A stretch of DNA of 45,402 bases from Desulfobulbus_C sp964551175 (GTDB lineage Bacteria > Desulfobacterota > Desulfobulbia > Desulfobulbales > Desulfobulbaceae): positions 1-45,402 of the forward strand of contig CAZKBZ010000012.1 in the NCBI GenBank assembly GCA_964551175.1. The letters run 5' to 3'. Shown piece after piece: positions 1-8,126 of the stretch. The translations under genes and the position numbers were made by a program. The notes below the pieces were generated by a model, which was given only the letters and a program-made list of their open reading frames with translations, was not told the origin of the DNA and ran no database searches. Each line of letters opens with the position of its first letter. Position 1 is the stretch's first letter.

Positions 1-1259
1 TGGAATCAATCCAGCTGAAACGGCTGCAGAAACTTGTCCACCGGGTGTATGAAACCGTACCACCGTATAAGGCAAAGATGGATGAGGCCGGAGTCAAGCC
101 CGCTGACATTCAGAGTCTTGCCGACCTGCGCAAATTACCCTTTACCACCAAGGACGACCTGCGTGATAACTATCCCTTCGGGTTGTTTACCGTTCCCATG
201 GATGAGGTAGTGCGGGTCCACGCCTCCTCAGGCACTACCGGCAAACCCACGGTTGTCGGCTACACGGCCCGTGACATTAAGATGTGGGCATCCGTCATGG
301 GGCGGGCCCTGGCCATGGCTGGGGTAACCAAAGGAGACATGGTCCATAATGCCTATGGTTACGGGCTGTTTACCGGGGGGCTGGGCGCCCATTACGGCAT
401 TGAATATCTTGGCGCAACCGTTATTCCTGTTTCCGGCGGCAATACCAAACGCCAGATTACAATTATGCGTGATTTCGGCTCAACCGTCCTGATGGCCACA
501 CCATCCTATGCACTCAATCTGGCTGATGCCATGGCTGACGTGGGGATATCTCCCGAAGATCTGAAGCTTCGGGTGGGTATCCATGGGGCTGAGCCCTGGA
601 GCGAGAACATGCGCGACGAGGTTGAGCAGAAACTGGGCATCAAGGCAGTGGATATCTACGGTCTGTCCGAGGTCATCGGCCCTGGTGTGGCCATGGAATG
701 TCTGCAGAGCGAACGAGGTATGCATATCCTGGAAGACCATTTTCTGCCTGAGATCGTGGATCCTGATACCTTTGAACCTCTGCCCTATGGCGAACCCGGC
801 GAGCTGGTGTTCACGACGCTGACCAAGGAGGCCTTTCCCATAATCCGTTACCGGACCAAGGATCTCTCCCGGTTGTTCGCTGAACCCTGTGCTTGTGGAC
901 GAACCCTGGTGCGCATGGAAAAAGTTACCGGCCGTACCGATGACATGCTGATCATCAGGGGTGTGAACGTCTTCCCGAGCCAGGTCGAGCATGTACTGAT
1001 GGGTATTGAAGGCGTTGAACCTCATTACCAGCTTGAAGTCAACCGGCAGGGCAACCTGGATACCATGTCGGTGCTGGTGGAAGTCAGTGAAAATGTGTTT
1101 TCCGATGAGATCAAGGTTCTGGAAAACCTGACGAAAAAGATTCAGGTAGAGATCAAGGATCTGCTCGGGGTCACCTGTGGAGTCAAGCTGGTGGAGCCCC
1201 GCACCATTCAGCGCTCCGAAGGGAAAGCCCAGCGGGTTATTGATAACCGGAAGTTATAA
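1..1259 (+). CDS. paaK: Phenylacetate-CoA ligase (aryl-CoA ligase), 5'-truncated by window edge
   Basis: ATP-dependent ligase of the adenylate-forming superfamily; it joins phenylacetate or a related aryl acid to CoA through an acyl-AMP in the cytoplasm. The reading frame is open from base 3 with no start in the window, and the upstream codons (ESIQLKRLQKLVHRVYE) match the N-terminal helix of the second copy at 5466, so the true start lies outside. Visible motifs are the P-loop-like SSGTTGKPTVVGY, the YGLSEV motif, an RTKDL segment, a CxCGR zinc-like motif and the C-terminal TDDMLIIRGVNVFP hinge. It is followed 76 nt later by an ACT protein; in anaerobes this pair often sits beside indolepyruvate:ferredoxin oxidoreductase genes (iorAB), which may lie just upstream. 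Function is sure at family level; the substrate is not. Confidence 0.93.
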   Translation, partial: ESIQLKRLQKLVHRVYETVPPYKAKMDEAGVKPADIQSLADLRKLPFTTKDDLRDNYPFGLFTVPMDEVVRVHASSGTTGKPTVVGYTARDIKMWASVMGRALAMAGVTKGDMVHNAYGYGLFTGGLGAHYGIEYLGATVIPVSGGNTKRQITIMRDFGSTVLMATPSYALNLADAMADVGISPEDLKLRVGIHGAEPWSENMRDEVEQKLGIKAVDIYGLSEVIGPGVAMECLQSERGMHILEDHFLPEIVDPDTFEPLPYGEPGELVFTTLTKEAFPIIRYRTKDLSRLFAEPCACGRTLVRMEKVTGRTDDMLIIRGVNVFPSQVEHVLMGIEGVEPHYQLEVNRQGNLDTMSVLVEVSENVFSDEIKVLENLTKKIQVEIKDLLGVTCGVKLVEPRTIQRSEGKAQRVIDNRKL

Positions 1260-1271
1260 ACTCTGAGCCTT

Positions 1272-1318
1272 GAACCCAGAACTCAAACCCGGAACCCGAA
1301 ACCCGGAACCCGGAACTT
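1272..1318. repeat. Imperfect heptanucleotide tandem repeat (unit GAACCCG)
   Basis: Between the ligase stop and the ACT gene start lie tandem copies of GAACCCG and close variants (AAACCCG, GAACCCA), clearest at 1292-1312. It resembles the short tandem heptamer repeats found in intergenic DNA of several bacterial groups. It could be read as coding only by extending the ACT gene upstream, which the ribosome binding site argues against. Confidence 0.7.
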
Positions 1319-1335
1319 ACTTAAGAGGGTTTGTC

Positions 1336-1767
1336 ATGCGTGTAGAACAGATTGCAGTTTTTTTGGAAAATAAATGTGGACGACTGGCTGAAATTACCAG
1401 GGTGCTTGCGGAAAACGATATTAATATCAGGGCGTTGTCTGTTGCCGATACGGCGGATTTTGGTATTCTGCGCCTTATTGTCGACAAGGTGGATGCGGCC
1501 AAAAAGGCACTTAAAGAAAACGGTTTCACCGTGGGTAAGACAAATGTTATTGCCGTTGAAGTTCCTGACAGAACCGGCGGGCTGGCCAGTGTGCTGAAAA
1601 CAGCAGAAAGTGAAGGACTGAATGTGGAATATATGTATGCCTTTGTGAATAAAACCGGGGATAATGCAGTTTTGATCTTTCGCTTTGATGACATGGATAA
1701 GGCGATAGCTGCACTGCAGAAGGCAGAGTTTACTATTCTAAGCGGTGCACAGGTTTGTGCCCTTTAG
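1336..1767 (+). CDS. Tandem ACT-domain protein
   Basis: A 143-residue protein made of two ACT domains (about residues 1-70 and 71-143), starting MRVEQIAVFLENKCGRL. ACT domains bind small ligands, usually amino acids. The free-standing two-domain type is commonly encoded next to paaK and indolepyruvate oxidoreductase genes and is presumed to sense an aromatic or branched amino acid. The ATG at 1336 is chosen because AAGAGGG lies just upstream (1322-1328); a longer frame from 1270 would translate the heptamer repeat into PG-rich nonsense. It is probably co-transcribed with the ligase before it. No catalytic motif is seen, so a regulatory role is inferred, not shown. Confidence 0.88.
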   Translation: MRVEQIAVFLENKCGRLAEITRVLAENDINIRALSVADTADFGILRLIVDKVDAAKKALKENGFTVGKTNVIAVEVPDRTGGLASVLKTAESEGLNVEYMYAFVNKTGDNAVLIFRFDDMDKAIAALQKAEFTILSGAQVCAL

Positions 1768-1973
1768 CATTTGACTTTTGATACTGTTCCTACCCGTCTG
1801 ATTACATGTTGAACAACAGGAGTTTATGTCTGTCACCGGATTGATTTGTCAAGGTAAATATGGTAAAGAGAGTTTTTATGGCTGTTCACAGCCAGTGTAC
1901 ATACCATTCTTATTTCCGGACATGAGTCTGAAAAGGCGTAATAAATATTTTCTAAGTATGGGAGAATGAAGAG

Positions 1974-3008
1974 ATGAAAAAAAGTATCACCTTAATCCTG
2001 ATGGCCCTTGTAGTTGCAGTAGCCTCCATGGCCTCTGCCAAGGATGATCCTCTTGCAGCCTGGAAACCGAAGTTTGACCCGAGCAGTGCGGAATATACAT
2101 ATATTCTTTCCAATATATCCCATCCTGTGATTGAAGGTGTTGCCGTTGGCTACAGGATCAGAGATGCCGTATGGGAGAAGACGAACGGACGTATCTACGT
2201 GGATTTCCGTCCACTTGCTCAGCTTGGTGGAGAAAAAGACGTTATCAGTAAACTTAAACTTGGCGCTGTTCAGGGAATGCTTTCCTCTTCCGTTGCTGCT
2301 GCCAATGTCTCTGACCGGCTCGGTATTGTGAACCTTCCCTATGTAGTTGATACCTTCGATAAGCTTGACACCTTCCGTAATACCCCGGAACTGTGGGAAC
2401 CTTTTGCCAACGGTGCTCAAAAACAGGGTCTGCTGGTTGCCGACATCACCGGTTATGGACTGTACGGATGGGCAACGACCACACCGGTTAAAACCCTTGC
2501 TGATGCTAAGAACATAAATTTCCGGATTGCCGAGGCCCCGGTTAATACAGACGCCTATAAAGCCTGGGGACTCAAGTTTACCGTTATGCCCTGGCCCGAT
2601 GTGCCTCAAGCACTGCAGACAGGTGTTATTACCGGCCTTGACCATACCGCCATTGTCTGCAACATCACCAAGAAATTTACCATTGCCAAGAATTTCACCG
2701 AACTGAATTATGCCCAGGGACTTTTTGTTCACCTGGTCAACAAACGCTGGCTGAATAAGCTGCCAAAGGATCTGCAGGAAACATTCCTTAGTGTTATTAA
2801 AGAGGAAAGTGCGAAGACACGTGTTTTAACCAGAAAGCAGCATGAGACCCAGATTGCCAAGGCCAAGGAAGCAGGTGTTCAGTTTTACAAACTCAGTGCA
2901 GAGGAAATCGAAACACTGAAAAAAGAGGCTGCACCGGTTCTTGAAAAGTGGGGCAAGAAAATCGGGCCCGACTATCTTGCCAAGGTTCAGGCTACTCTCG
3001 GGAAATGA
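1974..3008 (+). CDS. dctP: TRAP transporter substrate-binding protein (DctP family)
   Basis: Periplasmic solute receptor of a tripartite ATP-independent transporter, 344 residues. It has a clear signal peptide (MKKSITLILMALVVAVASMA, cleavage after ASA near residue 22). The family's carboxylate-binding arginine fits Arg184 in NINFRIAEAP, and MPWPDVPQALQTGVITGLD matches the conserved hinge region of DctP proteins. GGGAGAATGAAGAG precedes the ATG. It heads dctP-dctQ-dctM and is separated from dctQ by a strong hairpin at 3051-3080, which would favour extra receptor over membrane subunits. The 206-nt leader carries a small dyad, GGCTGTTCACAGCC (1880-1893), of unknown role. The substrate cannot be read from sequence; flanking phenylacetate-CoA ligases make an aryl or amino-acid-derived carboxylate plausible. 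Confidence 0.93.
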   Translation: MKKSITLILMALVVAVASMASAKDDPLAAWKPKFDPSSAEYTYILSNISHPVIEGVAVGYRIRDAVWEKTNGRIYVDFRPLAQLGGEKDVISKLKLGAVQGMLSSSVAAANVSDRLGIVNLPYVVDTFDKLDTFRNTPELWEPFANGAQKQGLLVADITGYGLYGWATTTPVKTLADAKNINFRIAEAPVNTDAYKAWGLKFTVMPWPDVPQALQTGVITGLDHTAIVCNITKKFTIAKNFTELNYAQGLFVHLVNKRWLNKLPKDLQETFLSVIKEESAKTRVLTRKQHETQIAKAKEAGVQFYKLSAEEIETLKKEAAPVLEKWGKKIGPDYLAKVQATLGK

Positions 3009-3050
3009 CAACCAAGCCCCGGTTGTAACGTTACTTGAGCCAGCCATTGA

Positions 3051-3080
3051 AGGGTCGATGATTCCCATCGACCCTTTTTT
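3051..3080 (+). terminator. Intrinsic terminator/attenuator hairpin between dctP and dctQ
   Basis: A perfect 10-bp stem (AGGGTCGATG at 3051-3060 with CATCGACCCT at 3066-3075), a 5-nt loop and a run of six T. It lies 43 nt after the dctP stop and 18 nt before the dctQ start, so it probably ends most dctP transcripts and lets a fraction read into dctQM. Confidence 0.85.
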
Positions 3081-3097
3081 ATTTGTCTGGAAACTTC

Positions 3098-3607
3098 ATG
3101 TTGAAAAAAATATTTATCAAAATTGATCGCGTTTTTCTTTTTTTTGAAGAGTGGTCATTGTTTGCTGCCGTTTGCATTGCTCTGTTTACGGCTATGGCCA
3201 ATGTTATCTTGCGCAAGGCGACCAGTGATTACAACCTGTACTGGTCGGATGAGGTCGTGCGCAAGGTGATTTTCTTTTCCACCTATATCGGCTGTATTGC
3301 CGCCATCCGCAGTCGTTCGCTGATCCGTATCGATGCCCTGCCGCAGATGCTTCCCGTATTGAAGAAACCGCTGACCTTATTATCGCATATTGCTGTGCTG
3401 CTGTTTTCAGTGATTATGATTTATTTAGGGCTGCAGATGACGATCATGATGTACGGCGACGAGTATGCGCTGACAGCAACGCTCAGGATCCCGGAATGGA
3501 TTCTGTATGCTGTCCTGCCGCTCATGGGGGTGATGATGTTCATCCGCACGCTCATTGTCGCCTATGAGGACTGGTTCGGCGTTAACGATATTACCGGGGG
3601 CAAATGA
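3098..3607 (+). CDS. dctQ: TRAP transporter small permease subunit (DctQ family)
   Basis: 169-residue membrane protein with about four transmembrane helices (roughly residues 20-40, 55-75, 95-115 and 135-155). It matches the DctQ family in size and in the SDEVVRKVIFFSTYIG segment after the first helix. It pairs with DctM to form the membrane part of the sodium-driven transporter. The ATG at 3098 is used; a TTG at 3083 is in frame but adds only MSGNF next to the terminator's T-run. Its stop overlaps the dctM start (ATGA at 3604-3607), indicating translational coupling. Confidence 0.92.
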   Translation: MLKKIFIKIDRVFLFFEEWSLFAAVCIALFTAMANVILRKATSDYNLYWSDEVVRKVIFFSTYIGCIAAIRSRSLIRIDALPQMLPVLKKPLTLLSHIAVLLFSVIMIYLGLQMTIMMYGDEYALTATLRIPEWILYAVLPLMGVMMFIRTLIVAYEDWFGVNDITGGK

Positions 3608-4905
3608 TCATGGACAACAGTTATCTCATGATTTTTGCCATCCTGCTTGGCTGTCTTGCCTCCACCATGCCGGTTTTCATGGCACTTTTTTTTACCGGTA
3701 CCCTGGGCCTTGTCTATCTGGTCGGCATTGATCCGCAGATCGTGATAGAGGTGCTGTACCGATCCATGGACAAGTTTGCCCTGGTGGTGGTGATGTTTTT
3801 CGTGCTGTGCGGCAACATCATGACCAAGGGATCTATTGTTGAAAAACTCATCAAGACCGCTAATGTGCTGGTTGGATTTCTTCCCGGCGGACTGGCCATG
3901 GCCGGGGTGCTCGCCTGCGGGTTTTTCGGTGCCATATCCGGTTCCACCGTGGCCACCGTAGTTGCCATCGGCGGATTTATGATTCCCGCGCTTATTGAAA
4001 ACAAGTACGATGAAAAGTTTGCAGTCGGTGTCATGACCACGGCTCCCATTCTTGGAGTGATCATTCCACCTTCCATTGCTATGATTCTGTATGCCATGGT
4101 GAGCAATGATCAGCTGGAAGCCCTTTTTCTTACCGGATTCATCCCGGGATTCATTATCATCATAGCCATGTCCGTTTACGCGTGGTTTGTCTGTAAGAAA
4201 ATGGGTATGAAAAGAAAAAAGCGACCGTCATTGAATGAGACCTTAAAGGTCTTGAAAGAAAGCGTCTGGGCACTCTTTCTGCCGGTCCTTATCTTTGGTG
4301 GTATTTATTCCGGACTTTTCACTGCCAACGAAGCAGCGGTCGTTGCCTGTTTTTATGCCTTTTTTGTGGAAATAGTCATTCACAAGGATATGAAGATCAG
4401 CGACGTCAAAAAGGTTATTGTTTCCTCTGCCGTTACCTCGGCCACCTTGCTGGTGATTGTAGCCGGGGCCTCGGTTTTTGGCGAATATCTGACCTTTGAG
4501 CAGATTCCCGGCAAAATTGCAACGGTGGTGGTGGAAAATATCTCTTCAACCTGGGTTTTTCTGATTTCGGTCAATATCATCTTACTGTTCATCGGGATGT
4601 TCATGGATATCATCTCGGCAACCCTGATTCTTACCCCGATTTTTCTGCCGCTGCTGGGCCAGTTCGGTATCGATACCATGCACTTCGGCCTGCTGATGAC
4701 CATCAATCTGGGTATAGGGTATTGTACACCCCCGCTTGGGGTCAGCCTCTATATTGCAGGGGCAACCGTGGACAGGAATATCGTTTACGTATCAAGGGCG
4801 GTGATGCCGTTTCTGCTGATCCAGATCCTTATTCTACTGATCCTGACCTTCACCCCGGATATTGTTTTGCTGTTACCGAGACTTGTATATGGTTACGGCC
4901 AATAG
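3604..4905 (+). CDS. dctM: TRAP transporter large permease subunit (DctM family)
   Basis: 433-residue hydrophobic protein with about 11-12 predicted transmembrane helices, the transport channel of the TRAP system. DctM-family signatures include the GFFGAISGSTVATVVAIGG segment near residues 101-119 and NLGIGYCTPPLGVSLYIAG near residues 368-386. The start ATG overlaps the dctQ stop. Length is typical for the family (about 425-440). It is followed by a universal stress protein gene, an arrangement known for TRAP systems such as TeaABC-TeaD. Confidence 0.95.
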   Translation: MIMDNSYLMIFAILLGCLASTMPVFMALFFTGTLGLVYLVGIDPQIVIEVLYRSMDKFALVVVMFFVLCGNIMTKGSIVEKLIKTANVLVGFLPGGLAMAGVLACGFFGAISGSTVATVVAIGGFMIPALIENKYDEKFAVGVMTTAPILGVIIPPSIAMILYAMVSNDQLEALFLTGFIPGFIIIIAMSVYAWFVCKKMGMKRKKRPSLNETLKVLKESVWALFLPVLIFGGIYSGLFTANEAAVVACFYAFFVEIVIHKDMKISDVKKVIVSSAVTSATLLVIVAGASVFGEYLTFEQIPGKIATVVVENISSTWVFLISVNIILLFIGMFMDIISATLILTPIFLPLLGQFGIDTMHFGLLMTINLGIGYCTPPLGVSLYIAGATVDRNIVYVSRAVMPFLLIQILILLILTFTPDIVLLLPRLVYGYGQ

Positions 4906-4983
4906 TAATGTAAAGACTGGTTTTTTTTATAGTCCAACTGATGTACAGTTATGCACAATTGACAATTCACCTTGGAGGATGCA

Positions 4984-5412
4984 ATGGATCCCAGAATTCT
5001 TATCCCCGTTGATGATTCATTAACCGCCCAGGCGACAATCGAATACGTTATCGACCAGCGAACCCGTTTTCCCCGTAATTTAAGCCTGTTGTATGTTATC
5101 AATCAGAAGCAGCTGGCCTATCGGATGATCCCGGAGTTTCAGCTTGATATGGTAAAGGAGAATGCTCTGAAGGCAGGGAAGAAACTGCTTGATAAATATA
5201 ACGAACAGTTGCAGGAGGCCGGGTTCAGCTGTGATCTGATGCTGGAAACAGGCGAGCCCCGCCAAGTCATAACCCATATTGTCAATGACCAGGAGTTTGA
5301 TCTCCTGGTGATCGGCCGTCATGAAGGTGGAGGAGAGATTCGAGATGTTCTTTTTGGCTCGGTGGCAAACTATGTTTTGCACAATGTGCGCTGTCCCGTG
5401 CTGCTTGTCTAA
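4984..5412 (+). CDS. Universal stress protein (UspA family)
   Basis: 142-residue single-domain USP. It begins MDPRILIPVDDSLTAQATIEYV, the usual first strand and helix, and ends with a nucleotide-binding segment (VIGRHEGGG, then LFGSVANYVLHNVRCPVLLV). The glycine motif is close to the ATP-binding pattern GX2GX9GS but has one extra residue in the first interval. The ATG at 4984 is chosen because GGAGG at 4974-4978 is correctly spaced; a TTG at 4972 would swallow that site. It lies 78 nt after dctM and likely belongs to the same operon; in Halomonas the TRAP-linked USP TeaD modulates transport. Its role here is inferred from that precedent. Confidence 0.9.
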   Translation: MDPRILIPVDDSLTAQATIEYVIDQRTRFPRNLSLLYVINQKQLAYRMIPEFQLDMVKENALKAGKKLLDKYNEQLQEAGFSCDLMLETGEPRQVITHIVNDQEFDLLVIGRHEGGGEIRDVLFGSVANYVLHNVRCPVLLV

Positions 5413-5465
5413 CCCCTTGAATCGTAAACTCTTAACTTAATCAATCACTCAATCAGCGTATCAAT

Positions 5466-6764
5466 ATGTACTGGGAAAAAGAAAAAGAATGCATGGACAG
5501 GAAAGCGCTGGAACAGCTTCAACTTGAGCGCCTCCAGGTAACCCTGAACCGGGTGGGTACCTGTGTGCCTTTTTATCGCAGCAGGTTTGCCGAGATGAAG
5601 TTCGACCATGAGCGTTTCAACTCCCTTGACGATATTCGCAGACTACCCTTTACCACAAAACAGGATCTGCGTGATAACTATCCCTATGGGTTGTTTGCGG
5701 TTCCTCAGCGGGATATTGTCCGGGTCCACTCCTCCTCAGGTACCACCGGTCTGGCCACGGTTGTCGGTTATTCCCGCAACGATCTGAAAAACTGGTCCGA
5801 TCTGGTGGCCCGGGTGCTGACCGGGGCCGGGGTGACCAAGGATGATGTGGTCCAGATTGCGTTCGGCTACGGGTTGTTTACCGGTGGCTTCGGTCTCCAT
5901 TACGGCGCCGAGCGGCTTGGAGCATCGGTCATTCCCATTTCGGCCGGTAACACCAAGCGTCAGATCCAGATCATGCAGGACTTCAAGACCACGGCCCTGG
6001 TCTGCACCCCTTCATATGCGCTTATCATTGCCGATACCATGATGGAGATGGGCGTCAATCCCAACGGTCTGTCCCTGCGGGTAGGACTGTTCGGAGCTGA
6101 GCCCTGGTCTGAGGCCATGCGTCATGAGATCAACGAGAAACTCGGTATCCGGGCAACAGATAACTACGGTCTTTCCGAGGTCATGGGACCTGGTGTTGCA
6201 GGGGAATGTGAGGAATGTAACGGTCTGCATATAAGTGAAGATCATTTTCTGCTGGAGGTTCTTGACCCTGACACCCTGGAGCCGGTTGCCCCTGGTGAAG
6301 TAGGTGAGCTGGTGGTTACCACCTTGACCAAGGAAGCCTTTCCCATGATCCGTTACCGGACCCGTGATCTCACCCGTCTGATCCCGGAGCCCTGTCCCTG
6401 CGGACGTACTTTTACCCGCATGCAGCGTATCATCGGCCGAACCGATGACATGCTGATCATCAAGGGCGTGAATGTCTTTCCCATCCAGATTGAAAAGGTG
6501 CTCTTTGAGATTGAAGGGACTGAGCCCCATTATCAGATCGTTATTGAGCGCAAAAACCATAACGACATGGTGACCGTGCTGGTCGAGGTGAATGAAACAA
6601 TATTCTTTGACCAGATGAAGAAGCAGCGGAAGATGGTGGATCACATCAAAGCCAGGCTGGCCTCAGAACTCGGCATTGGTGTCAATGTCAAGCTGGTGGA
6701 AGGAAAAACTCTTGAGCGTTCGCAAGGAAAATCTCAACGGGTAATTGATAAGCGTAAACTGTAA
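5466..6764 (+). CDS. paaK: Phenylacetate-CoA ligase, second copy
   Basis: 432-residue aryl-CoA ligase, complete, and clearly paralogous to the truncated copy at the window start. It starts MYWEKEKECMDRKALEQLQ, the usual PaaK opening, then SSGTTGLATVVGY (nucleotide binding), YGLSEVMGPG, CPCGR and TDDMLIIKGVNVFP near the C-terminal domain boundary. No good ribosome binding site precedes the ATG at 5466, but the conserved N-terminus supports it. It converts phenylacetate or a related aryl acid, ATP and CoA to the thioester. Its position just after a TRAP transporter and USP suggests that imported or amino-acid-derived aryl acids are activated here. Two non-identical copies may differ in substrate preference. 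Confidence 0.94.
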   Translation: MYWEKEKECMDRKALEQLQLERLQVTLNRVGTCVPFYRSRFAEMKFDHERFNSLDDIRRLPFTTKQDLRDNYPYGLFAVPQRDIVRVHSSSGTTGLATVVGYSRNDLKNWSDLVARVLTGAGVTKDDVVQIAFGYGLFTGGFGLHYGAERLGASVIPISAGNTKRQIQIMQDFKTTALVCTPSYALIIADTMMEMGVNPNGLSLRVGLFGAEPWSEAMRHEINEKLGIRATDNYGLSEVMGPGVAGECEECNGLHISEDHFLLEVLDPDTLEPVAPGEVGELVVTTLTKEAFPMIRYRTRDLTRLIPEPCPCGRTFTRMQRIIGRTDDMLIIKGVNVFPIQIEKVLFEIEGTEPHYQIVIERKNHNDMVTVLVEVNETIFFDQMKKQRKMVDHIKARLASELGIGVNVKLVEGKTLERSQGKSQRVIDKRKL

Positions 6765-6773
6765 GGAGCTGTC

Positions 6774-7250
6774 ATGTTTACAAATCGTATAGTTCTTCCT
6801 TTTTTCGGCTGTTTATTTCTGCTTGTCACTGTATCGGCTTATGCCGCACCCAAGGATATGGGCGGCTGGGAAGAGGATGGTGCCTATAATCAACTCTACA
6901 AGGCCACCGAGCTGGACAAGTTTAAAGGCAATGTTCAGAAAATAATTGAGATCGTGCCCATGAAGGGAATGGCGCCTGGCGTCGGCCTGATTATGAAGGA
7001 TGGAGACGGGGACAAGGTCGTGGTTCACATCGGCCCCAAGTGGTTCCTGGGTGATTCCATCGGGATCAAACGTGGGGAGAGAATCAAGGTCAAAGGCTCC
7101 TGGGCTGAAATCGACGGTAAGGACATCTTCATGGCCTCCAAGATCAAGAAAGGGGATTTTTTTGAACTCAAGGTTCGTCTGACAAAAAACGGCAAGCCGT
7201 TCTGGACCATGGACCCGGAAGAACTTGCCAGAGAGCGTGCGTCCAACTGA
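6774..7250 (+). CDS. Periplasmic OB-fold-like protein of unknown function
   Basis: 158 residues with a signal peptide (hydrophobic FFGCLFLLVTVSAYA, cleavage near residue 24). The mature part, rich in beta-strand pattern (FKGNVQKIIEIVP, GVGLIMKDGDGDKVVVHIGP, ERIKVKGSW), resembles small exported OB-fold proteins. An AAGGAG site spans the ligase stop 10 nt upstream, so it is translated with the second ligase gene and shares its transcript. A terminator follows. I recognise no specific family and assign no function; export means it cannot be a direct cytoplasmic partner of the ligase. Confidence 0.75.
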   Translation: MFTNRIVLPFFGCLFLLVTVSAYAAPKDMGGWEEDGAYNQLYKATELDKFKGNVQKIIEIVPMKGMAPGVGLIMKDGDGDKVVVHIGPKWFLGDSIGIKRGERIKVKGSWAEIDGKDIFMASKIKKGDFFELKVRLTKNGKPFWTMDPEELARERASN

Positions 7251-7288
7251 CCAGGTTGTCCCTGTAAGCTCTATCCACTCGTCATTCA

Positions 7289-7329
7289 GGCTGCGGAGTT
7301 GTCTGTTTTCAACACTGCAGCCTTTTTTT
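7289..7329 (+). terminator. Rho-independent terminator
   Basis: A 13-bp arm pair (GGCTGCGGAGTTG at 7289-7301, CAACACTGCAGCC at 7310-7322) with one G-T pair and one mismatch, followed by seven T. It ends the transcript of the second ligase and OB-fold gene. An in-frame TTG at 7299 for the next gene falls inside this hairpin and is rejected as a start. Confidence 0.85.
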
Positions 7330-7340
7330 GTGGGAAAAGC

Positions 7341-8024
7341 ATGAAGAACTGCAGGCAGAAACTTAACCGGCTTTTGCAGGATATCGGCCCGGAAAATATC
7401 TGGCGCCCAGTATATGATGAACAGGGTTATCTGCTGGCCGATGGGCACGAGGATATGCGTGATGGCGCTCCTGCGGATTTAGCCGGGTTTGACTTCCACT
7501 CCAGAAGCGTACTGGATATGGGGTGTAATCTCGGTTTTTACTCTTTCCTGGCAAGACGTCTTGGTGCCTCTACCGTGCTGGGGCTGGATATCGATCCGCT
7601 GGCCATCCAGGGTTGCTGCCTGTTGAAAGAGCTTTACTCCATGGATGATATCCATTTCAGCTGTCTTGACTTTACCCGTTTTACCAGTGATAAACCCTTT
7701 GACGTGGTGCTGCTGATCAACTTTATCGGCAAGAAGTCGCTGGTCAAGGGCATACAGCCTGTACTTGATATCTGCCACCGTTATGCTGCAGAGTCCCTTA
7801 TTATTTCCAGCCGATGCCGGTATCATATCCGGCGCAGCCTGGGCGTTACACCGGAGTATATGAGCAAAAAATATGGTGAAAAATATGTGCAGGCCGGATG
7901 GTTTGATACAATGCTTTTTCTCCGGGAGTACCTGGATGCAACCCTTACCCGACTCTCGCCGGATTACGATGATACCACCCTGAAAAGAACCTTTCTGCTG
8001 CACCTCCCCGGTTCTGAAAAATGA
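7341..8024 (+). CDS. Class I SAM-dependent methyltransferase
   Basis: 227-residue protein with the glycine-rich SAM-binding loop VLDMGCNLGFYSFLAR (about residues 57-72), the acidic end of strand 2 in VLGLDIDP, and a motif-IV-like FDVVLLINFIG. The ATG at 7341 follows GGGAAAAGC and lies just past the upstream terminator. The acceptor substrate is unknown. The N-terminal segment (IWRPVYDEQGYLLADGHED) suggests a small-molecule or tRNA-type enzyme rather than a DNA methylase, since no DPPY/NPPY motif is present. It appears monocistronic. Confidence 0.8.
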   Translation: MKNCRQKLNRLLQDIGPENIWRPVYDEQGYLLADGHEDMRDGAPADLAGFDFHSRSVLDMGCNLGFYSFLARRLGASTVLGLDIDPLAIQGCCLLKELYSMDDIHFSCLDFTRFTSDKPFDVVLLINFIGKKSLVKGIQPVLDICHRYAAESLIISSRCRYHIRRSLGVTPEYMSKKYGEKYVQAGWFDTMLFLREYLDATLTRLSPDYDDTTLKRTFLLHLPGSEK

Positions 8025-8126
8025 TTTGCTATTGGGCTGAGCAATCCTTACTGTATTGTACAGGAAAACAAACAGGCAGAATGGGCTGAGGGTTAAGGCC
8101 CGATAATTGTTCATGGAGGAGAGGAT

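Noticed and set aside
1272..1318. CRISPR-like array
   Set aside because: Units are 7 bp without spacers; no cas gene anywhere in the window.
1841..1852. FNR-type site upstream of dctP (TTGATTTGTCAA)
   Set aside because: The half-sites are separated by 4 nt instead of the 6 nt between TTGA and TCAA in an FNR box, so the geometry is wrong.
1880..1893. Sigma-54 promoter of the TRAP operon (TGGC... near the dyad)
   Set aside because: The downstream GC element is one base out of the required spacing and TTGC is absent.
7299..7340. Upstream TTG start for the methyltransferase
   Set aside because: It falls inside the preceding terminator hairpin; ATG 7341 has a ribosome binding site and starts a sensible N-terminus.
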